A stretch of DNA of 64,000 bases from Saccharomyces mikatae IFO 1815 (lineage: Eukaryota; Ascomycota; Saccharomycetes; Saccharomycetales; Saccharomycetaceae), in assembly GCF_947241705.1 (NCBI RefSeq), contig NC_079259.1, positions 1-64,000 on the forward strand. The letters are read 5' to 3'. The notes beneath the pieces are model-generated. The model was given only the letters and a program-made list of their open reading frames with translations. It did not search any database and was not told the origin of the DNA. Made by a program: the position numbers and the translations under genes. Below are positions 1-9,614 of the stretch, piece by piece (position 1 is the stretch's first letter; every line of letters starts with the position of its first letter).

Positions 1-284
1 TTCGATTTGGATGCCAGTCCTTCTATACGTATATATATATGCACAGTCTCACTCTGCTTAGAAGTGGAGCGCACAACAGAATATTACACTGCAGCAGAAA
101 AGAATGTCGTCTCGAGGCTCATTGTACTCCGGCTAATGGTATATGCACAGCATTTGTCAGGCAGGTTTATAATATTAATATACATTACATATAATAAACT
201 GTTTTTCATGGCAGAAAAAAAAAAGCTTTTTTGTTTTTTCGTTACTCAATGTCTATAGAATTTCGTTCGTAAAGGCGTCTGTCT

Positions 285-648
285 CTATTTGGCGACAGTG
301 TAGATACCATCCTTAGATAGAGCCTTGGAGATAGCTGGCTTTAATCTGGTGGAGTACCATGGCACACCAGTGATCATTCTGGTCACTTGGTCTGGGGCAA
401 TACCGGTCAACATGGTGGGTGAAATCACCGTAGTTGAAGACAGCTTCAGCAACTTCGACTGGGTATGTTTCAGTTGGGTGGGCCGGCTTGGAACAAGTAA
501 TATTGGGCCAAATGAGCTCTGATATCGGAGACGTAGACACCCAACTCAACCAGGTTGACTCTTTCGTCGGATTGAGCTAGAGTGGTGGTGGCGAGGCACC
601 GGCAGCAATGGCAGCGACACCAGCGGCAATTGAAGTTAATTTGACCAT
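285..648 (-). pseudogene. Broken PAU/seripauperin family gene
   Basis: On the minus strand an ATG at 646-648 opens the typical seripauperin start [17 protein letters not shown], and the far end (about 285-310) encodes the usual DGIYTVAK tail. Between them the family blocks [21 protein letters not shown] and the DQVT/WYS region are present but in different frames. I read three single-base length changes compared with intact PAU genes: one base lost near 592, one gained near 482 and one gained near 414. The net length is 364 bases, where an intact 120-codon gene plus stop has 363. PAU genes are subtelomeric cell-wall mannoprotein-like genes of the DAN/TIR group, induced by anaerobiosis and cold. 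This copy cannot make a full protein. Sequencing error is possible, but the other genes in the window are intact. Confidence 0.85.
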
Positions 649-2290
649 TGTGTTTGTTTTGTTTCTTAGTGGTGATATGGACTTACATATGAGTAAGGTA
701 AGGACGGAATATTCACAGATAGGTGACCATAGCAGCCCTATTTATACAAATTCCTTCACCAGCTGGTGCTGCCCAAACGAACCACTGACTGACACTCTTT
801 TCTCACCCCAAGATCCTACATATCTCATCTAGAGCACCTTATCCGCCGTAACTATAGAAATGCATTTCTTCTTGAACGACTCACGCATTCTTCATAAACT
901 CGTATATCAATGTCTATTTACGGTGCCTGTGTGTGTATTCGTATGCGCGCAATCCGAGATCGACGCTATAGGGGTGCCCAGGTTAGAGAATATCTGAACT
1001 TGGTTGGACCCTCGTTCAGAAGCTTATTGTCTAAGCCAGGCTCCGTATGTTTGCACTAAACGATTCCACGGAAAATAGGTCCCATACTGTTCCTTTTCCC
1101 CAGCTAAAATGAAATAGGAATCATCTGTTGATCTCGTATATTTCTAGGGTCTACGGCTCGGCGTATTGGCATGTACTTCAGTATGCCAATGCTGGAATCC
1201 TTCATACTCTAATCATAACTCAACAAGTCTATACGTCTTCCTATCACAAACATATACCTGCTCAAGAGGCCACGCGCATGAAAAGAGAACGATTGGGCAG
1301 AAGTACTCGCCATTTGGCCACACGAAACAGTAACACGATCTTGCATCTGATCTGAATAGTGCGCCATATATAGGCACTTGACCCATAAATGGAAACGTGT
1401 ATGTTCAAGCCAACATCAATCTTGCTAACCCTTGAGTACCTAACTCTGTTCCATCCAAGAAAACTACTACACTATCAAATCACCTGCTGAATAAATGAGC
1501 GGATTGAACGAGACAAGTTGCTATTTCAACGGTAGAGCAGCAGCCTCCAAAGAGTCAAAGCATTGCAAGTTACTGTTGCTCATTTAGATGCTGCATTCGT
1601 CAACTTTGAGCCTACTTCCTTCTGAAACAGAACCCGAATCCGGTGAAGGTTGCTAGGAGGGCCAGCGGAGTCGCCAAGGTTTTTTTCGAGGCGGTTAGGT
1701 GGTCATATTTGGTGGGGAAGCTATAACCGTCTGCCTTGTGAAAAACCTCGAGATGATAAAGATTGCATGCCAAAAAGCAACTTTTTTCTCGCACTTTGTT
1801 GGCTCAATGCATTCATCTTACAGTATAGATTAGGCAGCTTAGACCAAACGCAAAACTCAAGCGAAAGCGAAAGCCTATCCATCAGTTATTCGCTGCAAGC
1901 TGTCCTCCTTCCTTACAAGTTATCCTCGAAAAAACTCCGAAAGTTTCCGCTACAAAGAAAAAATGAAAGGCAATAATACCCTATCTAGGGGGTTAAGGAT
2001 CCAAGTCGACGACCCTGTCGCTCACTGCTGCAAAATGTCTTGTGCAACTGCCAAGGAAGCCAAACTTTGTCTAAATTAGTTGCGCTAGCCCCATGCAACC
2101 ACCGCCCTTTGAGGACTTAAGCTTTTGGATCTGCTTTCAAAGTTAAGACTATATAAGGGTCCTAAATGTTGCCATGTCTGACAGTGCTCGAGCGTATTAT
2201 TCGCTCACTTCTTCTTTCCGTGGTTGAAAAGTTTCTAAACTTGTATCCGCACATCCAAAAGTATTCGAAGGGCGACGCAATATTACCAGT
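649..2290. other. Subtelomeric intergenic stretch, no recognised gene
   Basis: These 1.6 kb separate the broken PAU gene from the yapsin gene. Open frames here are short (up to about 108 codons), lie on both strands and match no family I know. The last 150 bases are the yapsin promoter, with a TATATAA box at 2150-2156. Relics of other subtelomeric genes may be present but I cannot support one. Confidence 0.5.
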
Positions 2291-3791
2291 ATGCAGCTGT
2301 TCCCTCTTCTATCGTTAGCGTTATCTTTGGCCTATTCTCAGGCTGTTTTGGGTTCTTCCTCAGACTCTTACGTCAGGTTTCCCGTTCAAAAGCTAGCAAA
2401 TGTCCCAGGAATGGGCTCGCAAGATGTATCTAACGTTTTCAAAAGAGATGACGTCCTGAATTCGACTTTGATTAATGCCGTAGGAATGTACGTCGTCAAG
2501 GTGGAAATCGGAACCCCTCCCCAAACCGCGTACCTTCAGTTAGACACTGGCTCTTCTGATATGTATGTAAATGATGCTGATAGTCCATATTGCGTATTGA
2601 TGTCTTACGGGTCAGGCTACGCTTCGACCGACAATTACGAGCTCACAGCAACTGCCACCGAGCTTCCTTCTTCCACTATATCGTCGGAGAGTTACAGTAC
2701 TCTTTGTGCCTACTGGGGCACATTCAGTGTCGGAAACTCCTCTACTTTCAAGTACAATGACACTCAGTTCGATGAGACTTACGGCGATGGTACGTATTAC
2801 AGAGGCACGTATGGAACAGACGTTGTTTCTTTAGGTAATATTACGCTAGAAAGTTTTTCGTTTGGAGTGGCCAACAACACAGAAAACCAAGGTGGTATTC
2901 TGGGCATATCACTTCCTGCTGGAGAAAATACACATTCGCTTGGAGGAGCCTATAACACGACCCCCTTTGAATATGAAAACTTTCCAATGGCACTGAAAAG
3001 CCACGGAAAGATTGAGAAGATAGCATATTCCTTGTTTCTGAATGAACCTAAAGCACATTTCGGAAGCATCCTGTTCGGAGCAGTCGACAAAAGCAAATAC
3101 TCGGGGCAGCTTTACACCCTGCCTATGCTGCAGGCTTACGATACCCTCGATTCAGTGAGTCCAGGAATGTTTGTTACAGCGCAGAGCGTCGCGGTTTTGA
3201 ATGGCGACTCTGGAAACAAAACTGTGTCGAAGGTCCGATTCCCGGTGTTGTTTGATTCTGGTACCACCTATTCTAGTCTGCCTACTGAAGTTGCACATGC
3301 AATCGGTAAAAGTTTTGACGGAAAGTACAGTTCTGGCGATCAAGGCTACACCTTTGATTGTTCAAAAGTAAAGGATACTCTACTGTCTATTGATTTTGGA
3401 GGATTCAATATATCGGCAAACATATCCAATTTTGTGACACGGACGAAGGACCACTGTCTTCTGAACATTGAAGCCGCTGACTCAGGATTCGTGTTAGGAG
3501 ACGCATTTCTTGTTGACGCATATGTTGTCTTTGACTTGGAAAGTCACGAGGTTTCTATTGCGCAGGCTAGTTTTGACGATAAAAAAGAAGAGATTGAGGT
3601 TATCTCTGACAGAGTTCCGGGTGCCATCCGAGCTCCCGGATACTCTAGTACGTGGGTGTATACACCAGGCAGCCCCATCGGAACAGGAGATTTCTACAAC
3701 GTCAGTTGGACCTCCTATTCAGGGTATTCAGAGTATCAATCGTTAGTTGCCACTGCGGTTGTTAGTAGTAGTGACAGTAGCGGTGGTAGTG

Positions 3792-3822
<31 letters not shown>

Positions 3823-3928
3823 CCGCTCAGCTGAAACAACTACAGAAAAGCATAACGCCGGCGATAGGCTCTACCAATCATCTTTTCCTTTTTCTTTGGC
3901 TTCTTTCTTATCTTATTTCCTCTTGTAA
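2291..3928 (+). CDS. YPS6: Yapsin-type GPI-anchored aspartyl protease, YPS6-like
   Basis: A 545-residue secreted aspartyl protease. Residues 1-21 form a signal peptide, and a Lys-Arg pair at 51-52 is a likely Kex2 pro-peptide cut. The two catalytic Asp motifs are DTGSSD (Asp85) and DSGTT (Asp322). A Ser/Thr-rich stalk with a run of serines precedes a hydrophobic C-terminal tail ending SFLSYFLL, which fits a GPI-attachment signal. Yapsins sit at the plasma membrane or wall, cleave after basic residues and help wall maintenance. From memory the sequence is closest to YPS6 (about 537 residues), with the same NAG...SSFPFSL tail. S. cerevisiae YPS5 is a shortened relative. Both YPS5 and YPS6 are subtelomeric, as here. 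A TATA box lies about 135 bases upstream. Orthology to YPS6 rather than a paralogue is inferred. Confidence 0.88.
3797..3823 (+). repeat. (AGC)9 trinucleotide repeat coding for polyserine
   Basis: Nine AGC triplets in a row lie inside the Ser-rich stalk of the yapsin, preceded by AGT-rich serine codons from about 3766. Such tracts change length easily and would alter stalk length without breaking the frame. Confidence 0.9.
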
Positions 3929-4278
3929 AAAGCTCTGGTGGAGGGAAAAGGTACTTTTGCTATATCAGGCCCTGCACTGTGACCTTGACATCTAAATTCA
4001 AGGTGTGTCACTACGTATCAAAAAGTTCTATAGCGCAACGCAACTTTGTATTTTTTTTTATGTTTAGGTTTCGGATCCGGGAGGAGACAACAAAATCAGG
4101 GATATAAAGATCAATGAACACCTTTATTTAAAGATACAAATTATGATAGGAGTCCAACATTGTATGAAGTGCCTGGGTGAAAAGGCAAAGTTCTATATGT
4201 ATATATATTTATGGAACTCTAGCATGCTGACCTGTGCATCTTCCTCTTTGAAATGGCAGCTTTGACACTCACTTGTGT
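3929..4278. other. Convergent intergenic region between yapsin and SNO
   Basis: The yapsin and SNO genes point at each other across 350 AT-rich bases. TA-rich stretches such as TATGTATATATATTTAT near 4196-4212 are plausible 3'-end signals. I see no gene here. Confidence 0.5.
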
Positions 4279-4944
4279 TTATTGCAGCTTTCTCAATACA
4301 AACTCTCTAATGAACCAATCGTGAAATCGCGTATCGGTCTCTGCTAGTTCCGGATGAAATGATGTGGCAAGAACATTGTCATTTTGCTTTGCCGCAACAA
4401 TGAGCTCTTGGTCACTGTTATCTTTTCCGTCCAGTTTGTATAGGACCTGGACGTTCTCTGGATCCAGCACTTCTTCTATCACAGGCGCCCGTATAAACGT
4501 TGCAGGGAAGTCGTGACAGTTTGGAATAAAGCCTGAAAAGTCACAGATCCGAGAGGAAGACTGGGCTTGTCTTCCAAAGGCATTTCTTTTCACTCTAACT
4601 TTCAGCAGGTTCAACGTCTGGACCAAGTCAGCTTCATTGGATAACTGTTGAGAAAGATATATCAGTCCTGCGCACGTGCCCCAGATCACCTTGTTTGGGT
4701 TGTGCACAAACGTGTGAAGATCGTTGTAGAACCCTGTTCTTTGAGCGATAAGAGACATTGCGGTAGACTCTCCACCAGGTATGATCAATGCGTCACATTT
4801 TGATAGCTGGTTGTTATCTCTCACCGCAATCACCGATAATTCTGCGTTATATTGATCTTTGTTTTCGTCTATACATTTTTCCACGTGTCGTATGTGTTCT
4901 ATAAACGCACCTTGTAGTGCCAGTACTCCAATTACGATGGACAT
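4279..4944 (-). CDS. SNO3: Glutaminase subunit of PLP synthase (SNO2/SNO3 type)
   Basis: A 221-residue class I glutamine amidotransferase of the PdxT/SNO family. It frees ammonia from glutamine and passes it to the SNZ subunit for pyridoxal-5'-phosphate synthesis in the cytosol. Visible motifs are the N-terminal GVLALQGAF, the oxyanion segment PGGEST (57-61), the nucleophile Cys91 in WGTCAG, and the His197/Glu199 pair in FHPEL. Its length fits SNO2/SNO3 (about 222) and the catalytic triad is complete. It is transcribed away from SNZ across a shared promoter of about 405 bases. The order SNO(-), SNZ(+), THI(+) is that of the S. cerevisiae VI-left and XIV-left blocks, so I cannot say which paralogue it matches. 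Confidence 0.93.
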   Translation of the reverse strand: MSIVIGVLALQGAFIEHIRHVEKCIDENKDQYNAELSVIAVRDNNQLSKCDALIIPGGESTAMSLIAQRTGFYNDLHTFVHNPNKVIWGTCAGLIYLSQQLSNEADLVQTLNLLKVRVKRNAFGRQAQSSSRICDFSGFIPNCHDFPATFIRAPVIEEVLDPENVQVLYKLDGKDNSDQELIVAAKQNDNVLATSFHPELAETDTRFHDWFIREFVLRKLQ

Positions 4945-5349
4945 GCTTGAGAGTTATTTTGCTTACTTCGTTGTTTGACACCACTGAATTCTAGATGACG
5001 AGAGTGCATTCCGCTCACCAATAAAGTGGGCTTTTATCAATGGATGATTATTCAGAGTCAGAGTGCTATTTTTCAACTATTCTTACAGTTTCCAATCGCG
5101 CACGGCGACGCGCCGTTTAATGACATAATAACGATCGCAATAATAGTATATCATGTGAATCGAAAAATGAGCATATAAAACAGGAAAACGAAACCATTTT
5201 GCATGCCCTTGTGGACAACGTTTGTAGTCATATAAGACTGCTCTGCTTTTCAATTACTTGATAGGTTTTTCACGGTTACCTCATTTCTGCAACAGAGCCA
5301 TAGCAACTGCAGATATCAAATAGAACAAGAAGAAAGAAAACAAGAAAAA
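4945..5349. promoter_or_regulatory. Shared divergent promoter of SNO and SNZ
   Basis: The 405 bases between the two start codons must serve both genes. A TATAAAA box at 5174-5180 lies about 170 bases before the SNZ start. A perfect GC-rich inverted repeat, ACGGCG-ACG-CGCCGT, lies at 5102-5116 in an otherwise AT-rich region and contains CGG-N7-CCG, a layout often bound by Zn2Cys6 regulators. The thiamine regulator Thi2 belongs to that protein class, but assigning it to this site is speculation. Confidence 0.6.
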
Positions 5350-6246
5350 ATGTCAGAATTCAAGGTGAAAGCTGGTTTAGCCCAAATGTTAAAGGGTGGT
5401 GTAATCATGGACGTGGTCACACCTGAACAGGCCATCATTGCTGAAAGAGCAGGTGCTTGTGCTGTTATGGCCTTGGAACGTATCCCAGCCGATATGCGTA
5501 AATCTGGGCAAGTGTGCCGTATGTCAGACCCACACATGATCAAGGAAATCATGGCTGCTGTTTCGATTCCAGTGATGGCTAAGGTCCGTATCGGCCACTT
5601 TGTGGAAGCACAGATCTTGGAGGCACTACAAGTAGATTACATTGACGAAAGTGAAGTCTTGACTCCAGCCGATTGGACACACCACATTGAAAAGAATAAC
5701 TACAAGGTCCCATTTGTTTGCGGTGCCAAGGATCTCGGTGAAGCATTGAGAAGAATAAACGAGGGTGCCGCAATGATCCGTACCAAGGGAGAAGCTGGTA
5801 CTGGTGACGTTTCCGAGGCTGTCAAGCACATCACCAAGATCAAAGCAGAGATCCAACAGTACAAAGAGACTTTGAAAAACGAAGCAGACTTCGCAGCAAA
5901 GGCCGCTGAATTAAGGGTACCGGTCGAACTATTGAAGTCTACACTAGAAAAGGGCAAACTGCCCGTGGTCAACTTTGCTGCCGGTGGCGTGGCCACTCCA
6001 GCTGACGCAGCTTTACTGATGCAATTGGGCTGTGAGGGTGTATTTGTTGGTTCTGGTATATTCAAGTCCTCAGACCCTCAAAAGCTAGCTGGCGCCATTG
6101 TTGAAGCGACAACACACTACGACAACCCAGAAAAACTACTACAAGTGTCCAGCGACTTGGGTGATCTGATGGGTGGTATCTCCATCCAATCAATCAATGA
6201 GGCTGGTGGCAAAAACGGCGCAAGATTGTCTGAAATCGGGTGGTAG
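5350..6246 (+). CDS. SNZ3: PLP synthase, synthase subunit (SNZ2/SNZ3 type)
   Basis: A 298-residue PdxS/SNZ family TIM-barrel enzyme, the exact length of yeast SNZ2 and SNZ3. It combines a pentose phosphate, a triose phosphate and ammonia from the SNO subunit into pyridoxal-5'-phosphate. Asp21 (VIMDV), Lys78 (AKVRIGH) and Lys146 ([10 protein letters not shown]) match the positions of the known active-site Asp and the two substrate-binding lysines of the family. The phosphate-binding glycine segments [12 protein letters not shown] and [12 protein letters not shown] are intact. The ATG follows an A-rich leader, as usual for a well expressed yeast gene. Next to it are SNO upstream and a THI5-family gene downstream in the same direction, which suggests supply of PLP for thiamine pyrimidine synthesis. 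Confidence 0.95.
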   Translation: MSEFKVKAGLAQMLKGGVIMDVVTPEQAIIAERAGACAVMALERIPADMRKSGQVCRMSDPHMIKEIMAAVSIPVMAKVRIGHFVEAQILEALQVDYIDESEVLTPADWTHHIEKNNYKVPFVCGAKDLGEALRRINEGAAMIRTKGEAGTGDVSEAVKHITKIKAEIQQYKETLKNEADFAAKAAELRVPVELLKSTLEKGKLPVVNFAAGGVATPADAALLMQLGCEGVFVGSGIFKSSDPQKLAGAIVEATTHYDNPEKLLQVSSDLGDLMGGISIQSINEAGGKNGARLSEIGW

Positions 6247-6914
6247 ACACGACCAACGCTGGTATAGCATTTCCCTTTTTTCCCCCAAAGGGAGCCACTT
6301 ACTTATCGTAGATATTACATAATTCTGTACAATATCATAACTTAATACAATATTCAACAGAGATTCTACCGTACAAAACCAAGACCGAAACCTCCATGGT
6401 TCTTTTGCTCTACGGTTCTGGCATTCCAATGCTCTCTACATACTGCTTGCGGTCTCGAGTTCAAAGGCACGGCTGCTTATATAGGCAGGTGTATTCTCTT
6501 TGCGGATCATGGAAGTATGCGATTAGGCGATCCGGTGTCTCATTTTTTTAGGGGAATCGCATCAATGCATTAATCATATATGCAGCAAATCATTAGGAAG
6601 CAGCATGGAATTGATGCATTTATCGGTTCTCAACCACGATATGTTACGTTGCGTGCTATTGAGGAATGTTGAGTATTCAGCTAGTGGTCTCCAAATGCTA
6701 TTATTATTAACTCAAAAGAAGCAGCGTGTCTTTTTGGTAGAGAAAACCAAGACGTCATCATATATTAGTAGCTGCCAGAGCCACTGGCATTGAATCATAT
6801 ATAAACCTCGTATTATAGCTCTTGTGTAGAGTGTTCTTGTTTTTGTTCTCTTTCTCTTCTCTCTTCTCAATTGTAAAGATAACCACACATCAACAGTAAA
6901 CACATTTCCCAGAT
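6247..6914. other. SNZ terminator and THI5-family promoter
   Basis: 668 bases separate the SNZ stop from the next start. The first part is AT-rich and likely holds the SNZ 3' end. A TATATAAA box at 6798-6805 lies about 110 bases before the THI5-family ATG, followed by a pyrimidine-rich stretch and an A-rich leader, typical of a strongly inducible yeast promoter. Short open frames here look accidental. Confidence 0.6.
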
Positions 6915-7937
6915 ATGTCTACCGATAAGATTACATTTTTGTTGAACTGGCAACCAACTCCATACCACATTCCAATCTTCTTGGCTCAAACCAAGGGTTA
7001 CTTCAAGGAACAAGGTCTAGACCTTGCCATCCTAGAGCCAACCAACCCTTCCGATGTCACTGAATTGATTGGTTCTGGTAAGGTTGACATGGGTTTGAAG
7101 GCCATGATCCACACCTTGGCTGCTAAGGCCCGTGGCTTCCCAGTCACCTCTGTCGCTTCCTTGTTGGACGAACCTTTCACTGGTGTTTTGTACTTGAAGG
7201 GCAGCGGTATCACTGAGGACTTCCAATCTCTAAAGGGTAAGAGAATTGGTTACGTCGGTGAATTCGGTAAGATTCAAATCGATGAATTGACCAAACACTA
7301 CGGTATGAAGCCAGAAGACTACACCGCCGTCAGATGTGGTATGAACGTCGCCAAGTACATCATCGAAGGTAAGATCGATGCTGGTATTGGTATCGAATGT
7401 ATGCAACAAGTCGAATTGGAAGAATACTTGGCCAAGCAAGGCAGACCAGCTTCCGATGCTAAGATGTTAAGAATTGACAAGTTGGCTTGTTTGGGTTGCT
7501 GTTGTTTCTGTACCGTCCTTTACATCTGTAACGACGAATTTTTGAAGAAGAACCCAGAAAAGGTCAGAAAGTTCTTGAACGCCATCAAGAAGGCCACTGA
7601 CTACGTTCTATCCGACCCAGTTGCCGCTTGGAAGGAATACGTCGACTTCAAGCCTCAATTGAACAACGACCTGTCTTACAAACAATACCAAAGATGTTAC
7701 GCTTACTTCTCTTCATCTTTGTTCAATGTCCATCGTGACTGGAAGAAGGTTACCGGTTACGGTAAGAGATTGGCCATTTTGCCACCAGACTACGTCGCCA
7801 ACTACACTAACGAATACTTATCTTGGCCAGAACCAGAAGAAGTTTCTGATCCATTAGAAGCTCAAAGATTGATGGCCATTCACCAAGAAAAATGTAGACA
7901 AGAAGGTACCTTCAAGAGATTGGCTCTTCCAGCTTAA
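6915..7937 (+). CDS. THI5: HMP-phosphate synthase, THI5/11/12/13 family
   Basis: A 340-residue protein, the same length as the THI5 family. It makes the thiamine pyrimidine precursor (HMP-P) from histidine and PLP in a single-turnover, self-consuming reaction. Lys62 (binds PLP) and His66 (donates the ring atoms) are present in the segment [11 protein letters not shown]. The CCCFC motif needed for activity is at 195-199. The C-terminus FKRLALPA matches the family. Codons are strongly biased to preferred yeast codons, as expected for a protein consumed in its own reaction. Its place just after SNO-SNZ couples B6 supply to B1 synthesis. The S. cerevisiae chromosome IV-left copy is THI13, but this arrangement is that of THI5 and THI12, so the paralogue name is arbitrary. 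Confidence 0.95.
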   Translation: MSTDKITFLLNWQPTPYHIPIFLAQTKGYFKEQGLDLAILEPTNPSDVTELIGSGKVDMGLKAMIHTLAAKARGFPVTSVASLLDEPFTGVLYLKGSGITEDFQSLKGKRIGYVGEFGKIQIDELTKHYGMKPEDYTAVRCGMNVAKYIIEGKIDAGIGIECMQQVELEEYLAKQGRPASDAKMLRIDKLACLGCCCFCTVLYICNDEFLKKNPEKVRKFLNAIKKATDYVLSDPVAAWKEYVDFKPQLNNDLSYKQYQRCYAYFSSSLFNVHRDWKKVTGYGKRLAILPPDYVANYTNEYLSWPEPEEVSDPLEAQRLMAIHQEKCRQEGTFKRLALPA

Positions 7938-8216
7938 ACGTACCGCGCCAACTGTTGAGCAGCTGTTTCTTTTCTCGTTCATGATTCCACATTAGCTTTT
8001 GCTTCCTACCCAGTATATATGTATGTATATATGTGTGTGTACTAAGATATGTTTATGAGCTCCCAACCTGCCTTTATTTGTTTTACACTTTCTGTTGTCG
8101 GAAATGTTGCGGTTGTAATTAAATGTCCAGGTGCGATGTTCATAGGAACTTCCTCTGTGTAGGACAGCTTTTCATGCACATTCTAAGGTTTGTTTCTTAC
8201 TTAATGTCTGTCATTA
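7938..8216. other. THI5-family 3' flank
   Basis: About 280 bases with no gene. A (TATATGTA)-like stretch near 8014-8040 is a likely polyadenylation-signal region for the THI5-family gene. The region ends where delta LTR sequence begins. Confidence 0.45.
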
Positions 8217-8453
8217 TGTTGGAATGAAAACCAACTATCGCCTATCAACTAGTAGTGGCCATACTACTAGCACATTATCATATACGGTGTTAGAAGAAGA
8301 CATAAGTTATGAGAATTATGTAGAATTACGAGTTCCATTTATTGGATTCCTATATCCTCAAGGAGAACTTCTAGTATATTCTATATACCAAATAATATTG
8401 TTTTTATCAACAATGGAATCCCAACAATCATCTCAAAATTCACCCAACTCTCA
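8217..8453 (+). mobile_element. Solo delta LTR remnant (Ty1/Ty2 family)
   Basis: The sequence begins TGTTGGAAT and ends with the run TCTCAAAATTCACCCAACTCTCA, both characteristic of Ty1/Ty2 delta LTRs. The internal CATATACGGTGTTAGAAGA and GAGAACTTCTAGTATATTCTA blocks also fit. It is about 237 bases, shorter than the usual roughly 335, so it is a broken fossil. No internal Ty coding sequence is present. Its 3' 137 bases are repeated just downstream at about 93% identity by eye, which argues against a very recent insertion. Confidence 0.8.
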
Positions 8454-8469
8454 AAAGCATATACAGAAG

Positions 8470-8606
8470 TATGTAGAATTACGAGTTCTAGTTATTGGAT
8501 TCCTATATCCTGGAGGAGAACTTCTAGTATATTCTATACACCTAATAATATTGCCTTTATCAACAATGGAATCCCAACAATCATCTCAAAATTCACCCAA
8601 TTCTCA
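8470..8606 (+). mobile_element. Second delta LTR fragment, 3' part only
   Basis: These 137 bases repeat the last 137 bases of the neighbouring delta remnant (8317-8453) in the same orientation, with about nine differences by eye and 16 bases between the copies. It carries the delta 3' end but no 5' end, so it is a broken fossil. It may be a separate insertion or a local duplication. Confidence 0.75.
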
Positions 8607-9230
8607 CATTATGAGACTGCCGATACGCATCCTTCCTTAACCTGCAGGAACCACGGATTCTGTCACTTCCACTCATGTAAAAATTTCTAGCCTATGAGAG
8701 CTTGTGCCCTGTGTTATTGCAAGAAGAAAGCACCGCTAGCACTGCACCAGGCTCCCCAGATGATAATCATCCTCTCTAACTAACAAATTATTAATTTATT
8801 ATATAGCCTTGTTTTTAGTGCTGCAGGTGTCCTTGAATAGAACTACGCCGAAAGGCTTCTGGCACGGAGGGCTTTCATAATCCCCACCCTTAATTTCTAC
8901 GATATCTTCATTATTGCGGGCATTTTTACTGCTCAAGATTCTTCTTACATACAATCTTTAAAGTTTTTCAGGGCCCATCATATTAACAAGGCTTCTTCTT
9001 CTATTCTCGAGAAATTTGCCTAAAAAAAAACCCTTTTGCTTCCTGCGTATTTTCTTACGGAATGAGAAGGCGTCTTACATCCTTCTCTTTTTGAGTTAGA
9101 TGTGATGACTATTTTGCAACCAGTAGAGAAATAATTCTCGTTTATAAGCAGGCCCTTCCAGCAGCTATTCGATCAGAAGTGTAAAAGTAATGGTAATGGG
9201 CAATTAAGAAAGATATACAATAGAAAAGAA
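8607..9230. other. Gene-free stretch between LTR remnants and YDL241W-like gene
   Basis: About 620 AT-rich bases. I looked for a tRNA gene, since delta elements usually sit near one, and saw none. A frame in phase with the next gene is open from about 9135 to its ATG but has no start codon of its own. Confidence 0.45.
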
Positions 9231-9614
9231 ATGAATATAACTGGCGAGAATCCTCTATTGTTCAAGTGCGGAAAGAAGGGTTTTATGAATCAAACATACC
9301 CACCACTAACTATTTATAAATGTGGTATAGCTGAAGGGAAGATGACAGCTAAAAAAGGATACGACTCAAGTTATTCAATTGTCTGGTGGGATAGTTTTCT
9401 AACCAATGAGCCCGACGGGATGGTGATTGAATGCGGTAAGCAGGGCTTTCTCAATGCAACCAATGCTAGGTCGAGGGATTATTATGCTTGTGGAGTAGCA
9501 AAAGGAGGCAATATAGGGACCAACGCAGGTGCAAGTTCTTTCAAATCTTCTCGTTCTCTTGTGAAAGTCATAATTTTTTTTATGCTTGCAGTATATGCAA
9601 TAGAGTATGCTTGA
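9231..9614 (+). CDS. YDL241W: Small YDL241W-like protein of unknown function
   Basis: 127 residues, in the position of S. cerevisiae YDL241W (about 123 residues) upstream of LRG1. The function is not known to me. The protein contains two similar units: CGKKGFMNQT...YKCGIAEG near 13-42 and CGKQGFLNAT...YACGVAKG near 66-93. Each pairs a CG-x-x-GF-x-N-x-T block with a Y-x-CG-x-A-x-G block, giving two Cys pairs and two N-glycosylation sequons. The C-terminus has small residues followed by a hydrophobic tail (VKVIIFFMLAVYAIEYA), resembling a GPI or tail-anchor signal. There is no signal peptide at this start. The frame stays open upstream to about 9135 without an ATG. It may be the end piece of an older secreted protein. 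Assignment rests on synteny. Confidence 0.65.
   Translation: MNITGENPLLFKCGKKGFMNQTYPPLTIYKCGIAEGKMTAKKGYDSSYSIVWWDSFLTNEPDGMVIECGKQGFLNATNARSRDYYACGVAKGGNIGTNAGASSFKSSRSLVKVIIFFMLAVYAIEYA

Noticed and set aside
7-258. An 83-codon open frame at the left edge
   Set aside because: It begins at a TTG codon, has no family resemblance and overlaps AT-rich flank of the PAU relic.
1612-1976. Open frames on both strands, one ending with a hydrophobic segment (ALLATFTGFGFCFRRK)
   Set aside because: The minus-strand frame starts with GTG, not ATG, and neither product resembles a known protein.
8224-8640. A 138-codon open frame
   Set aside because: It reads through the two delta LTR pieces; the protein-level repeat is only the repeated LTR end.
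8607-9230. A tRNA gene near the delta remnants
   Set aside because: I looked for A- and B-box sequences on both strands and saw no cloverleaf-like gene.
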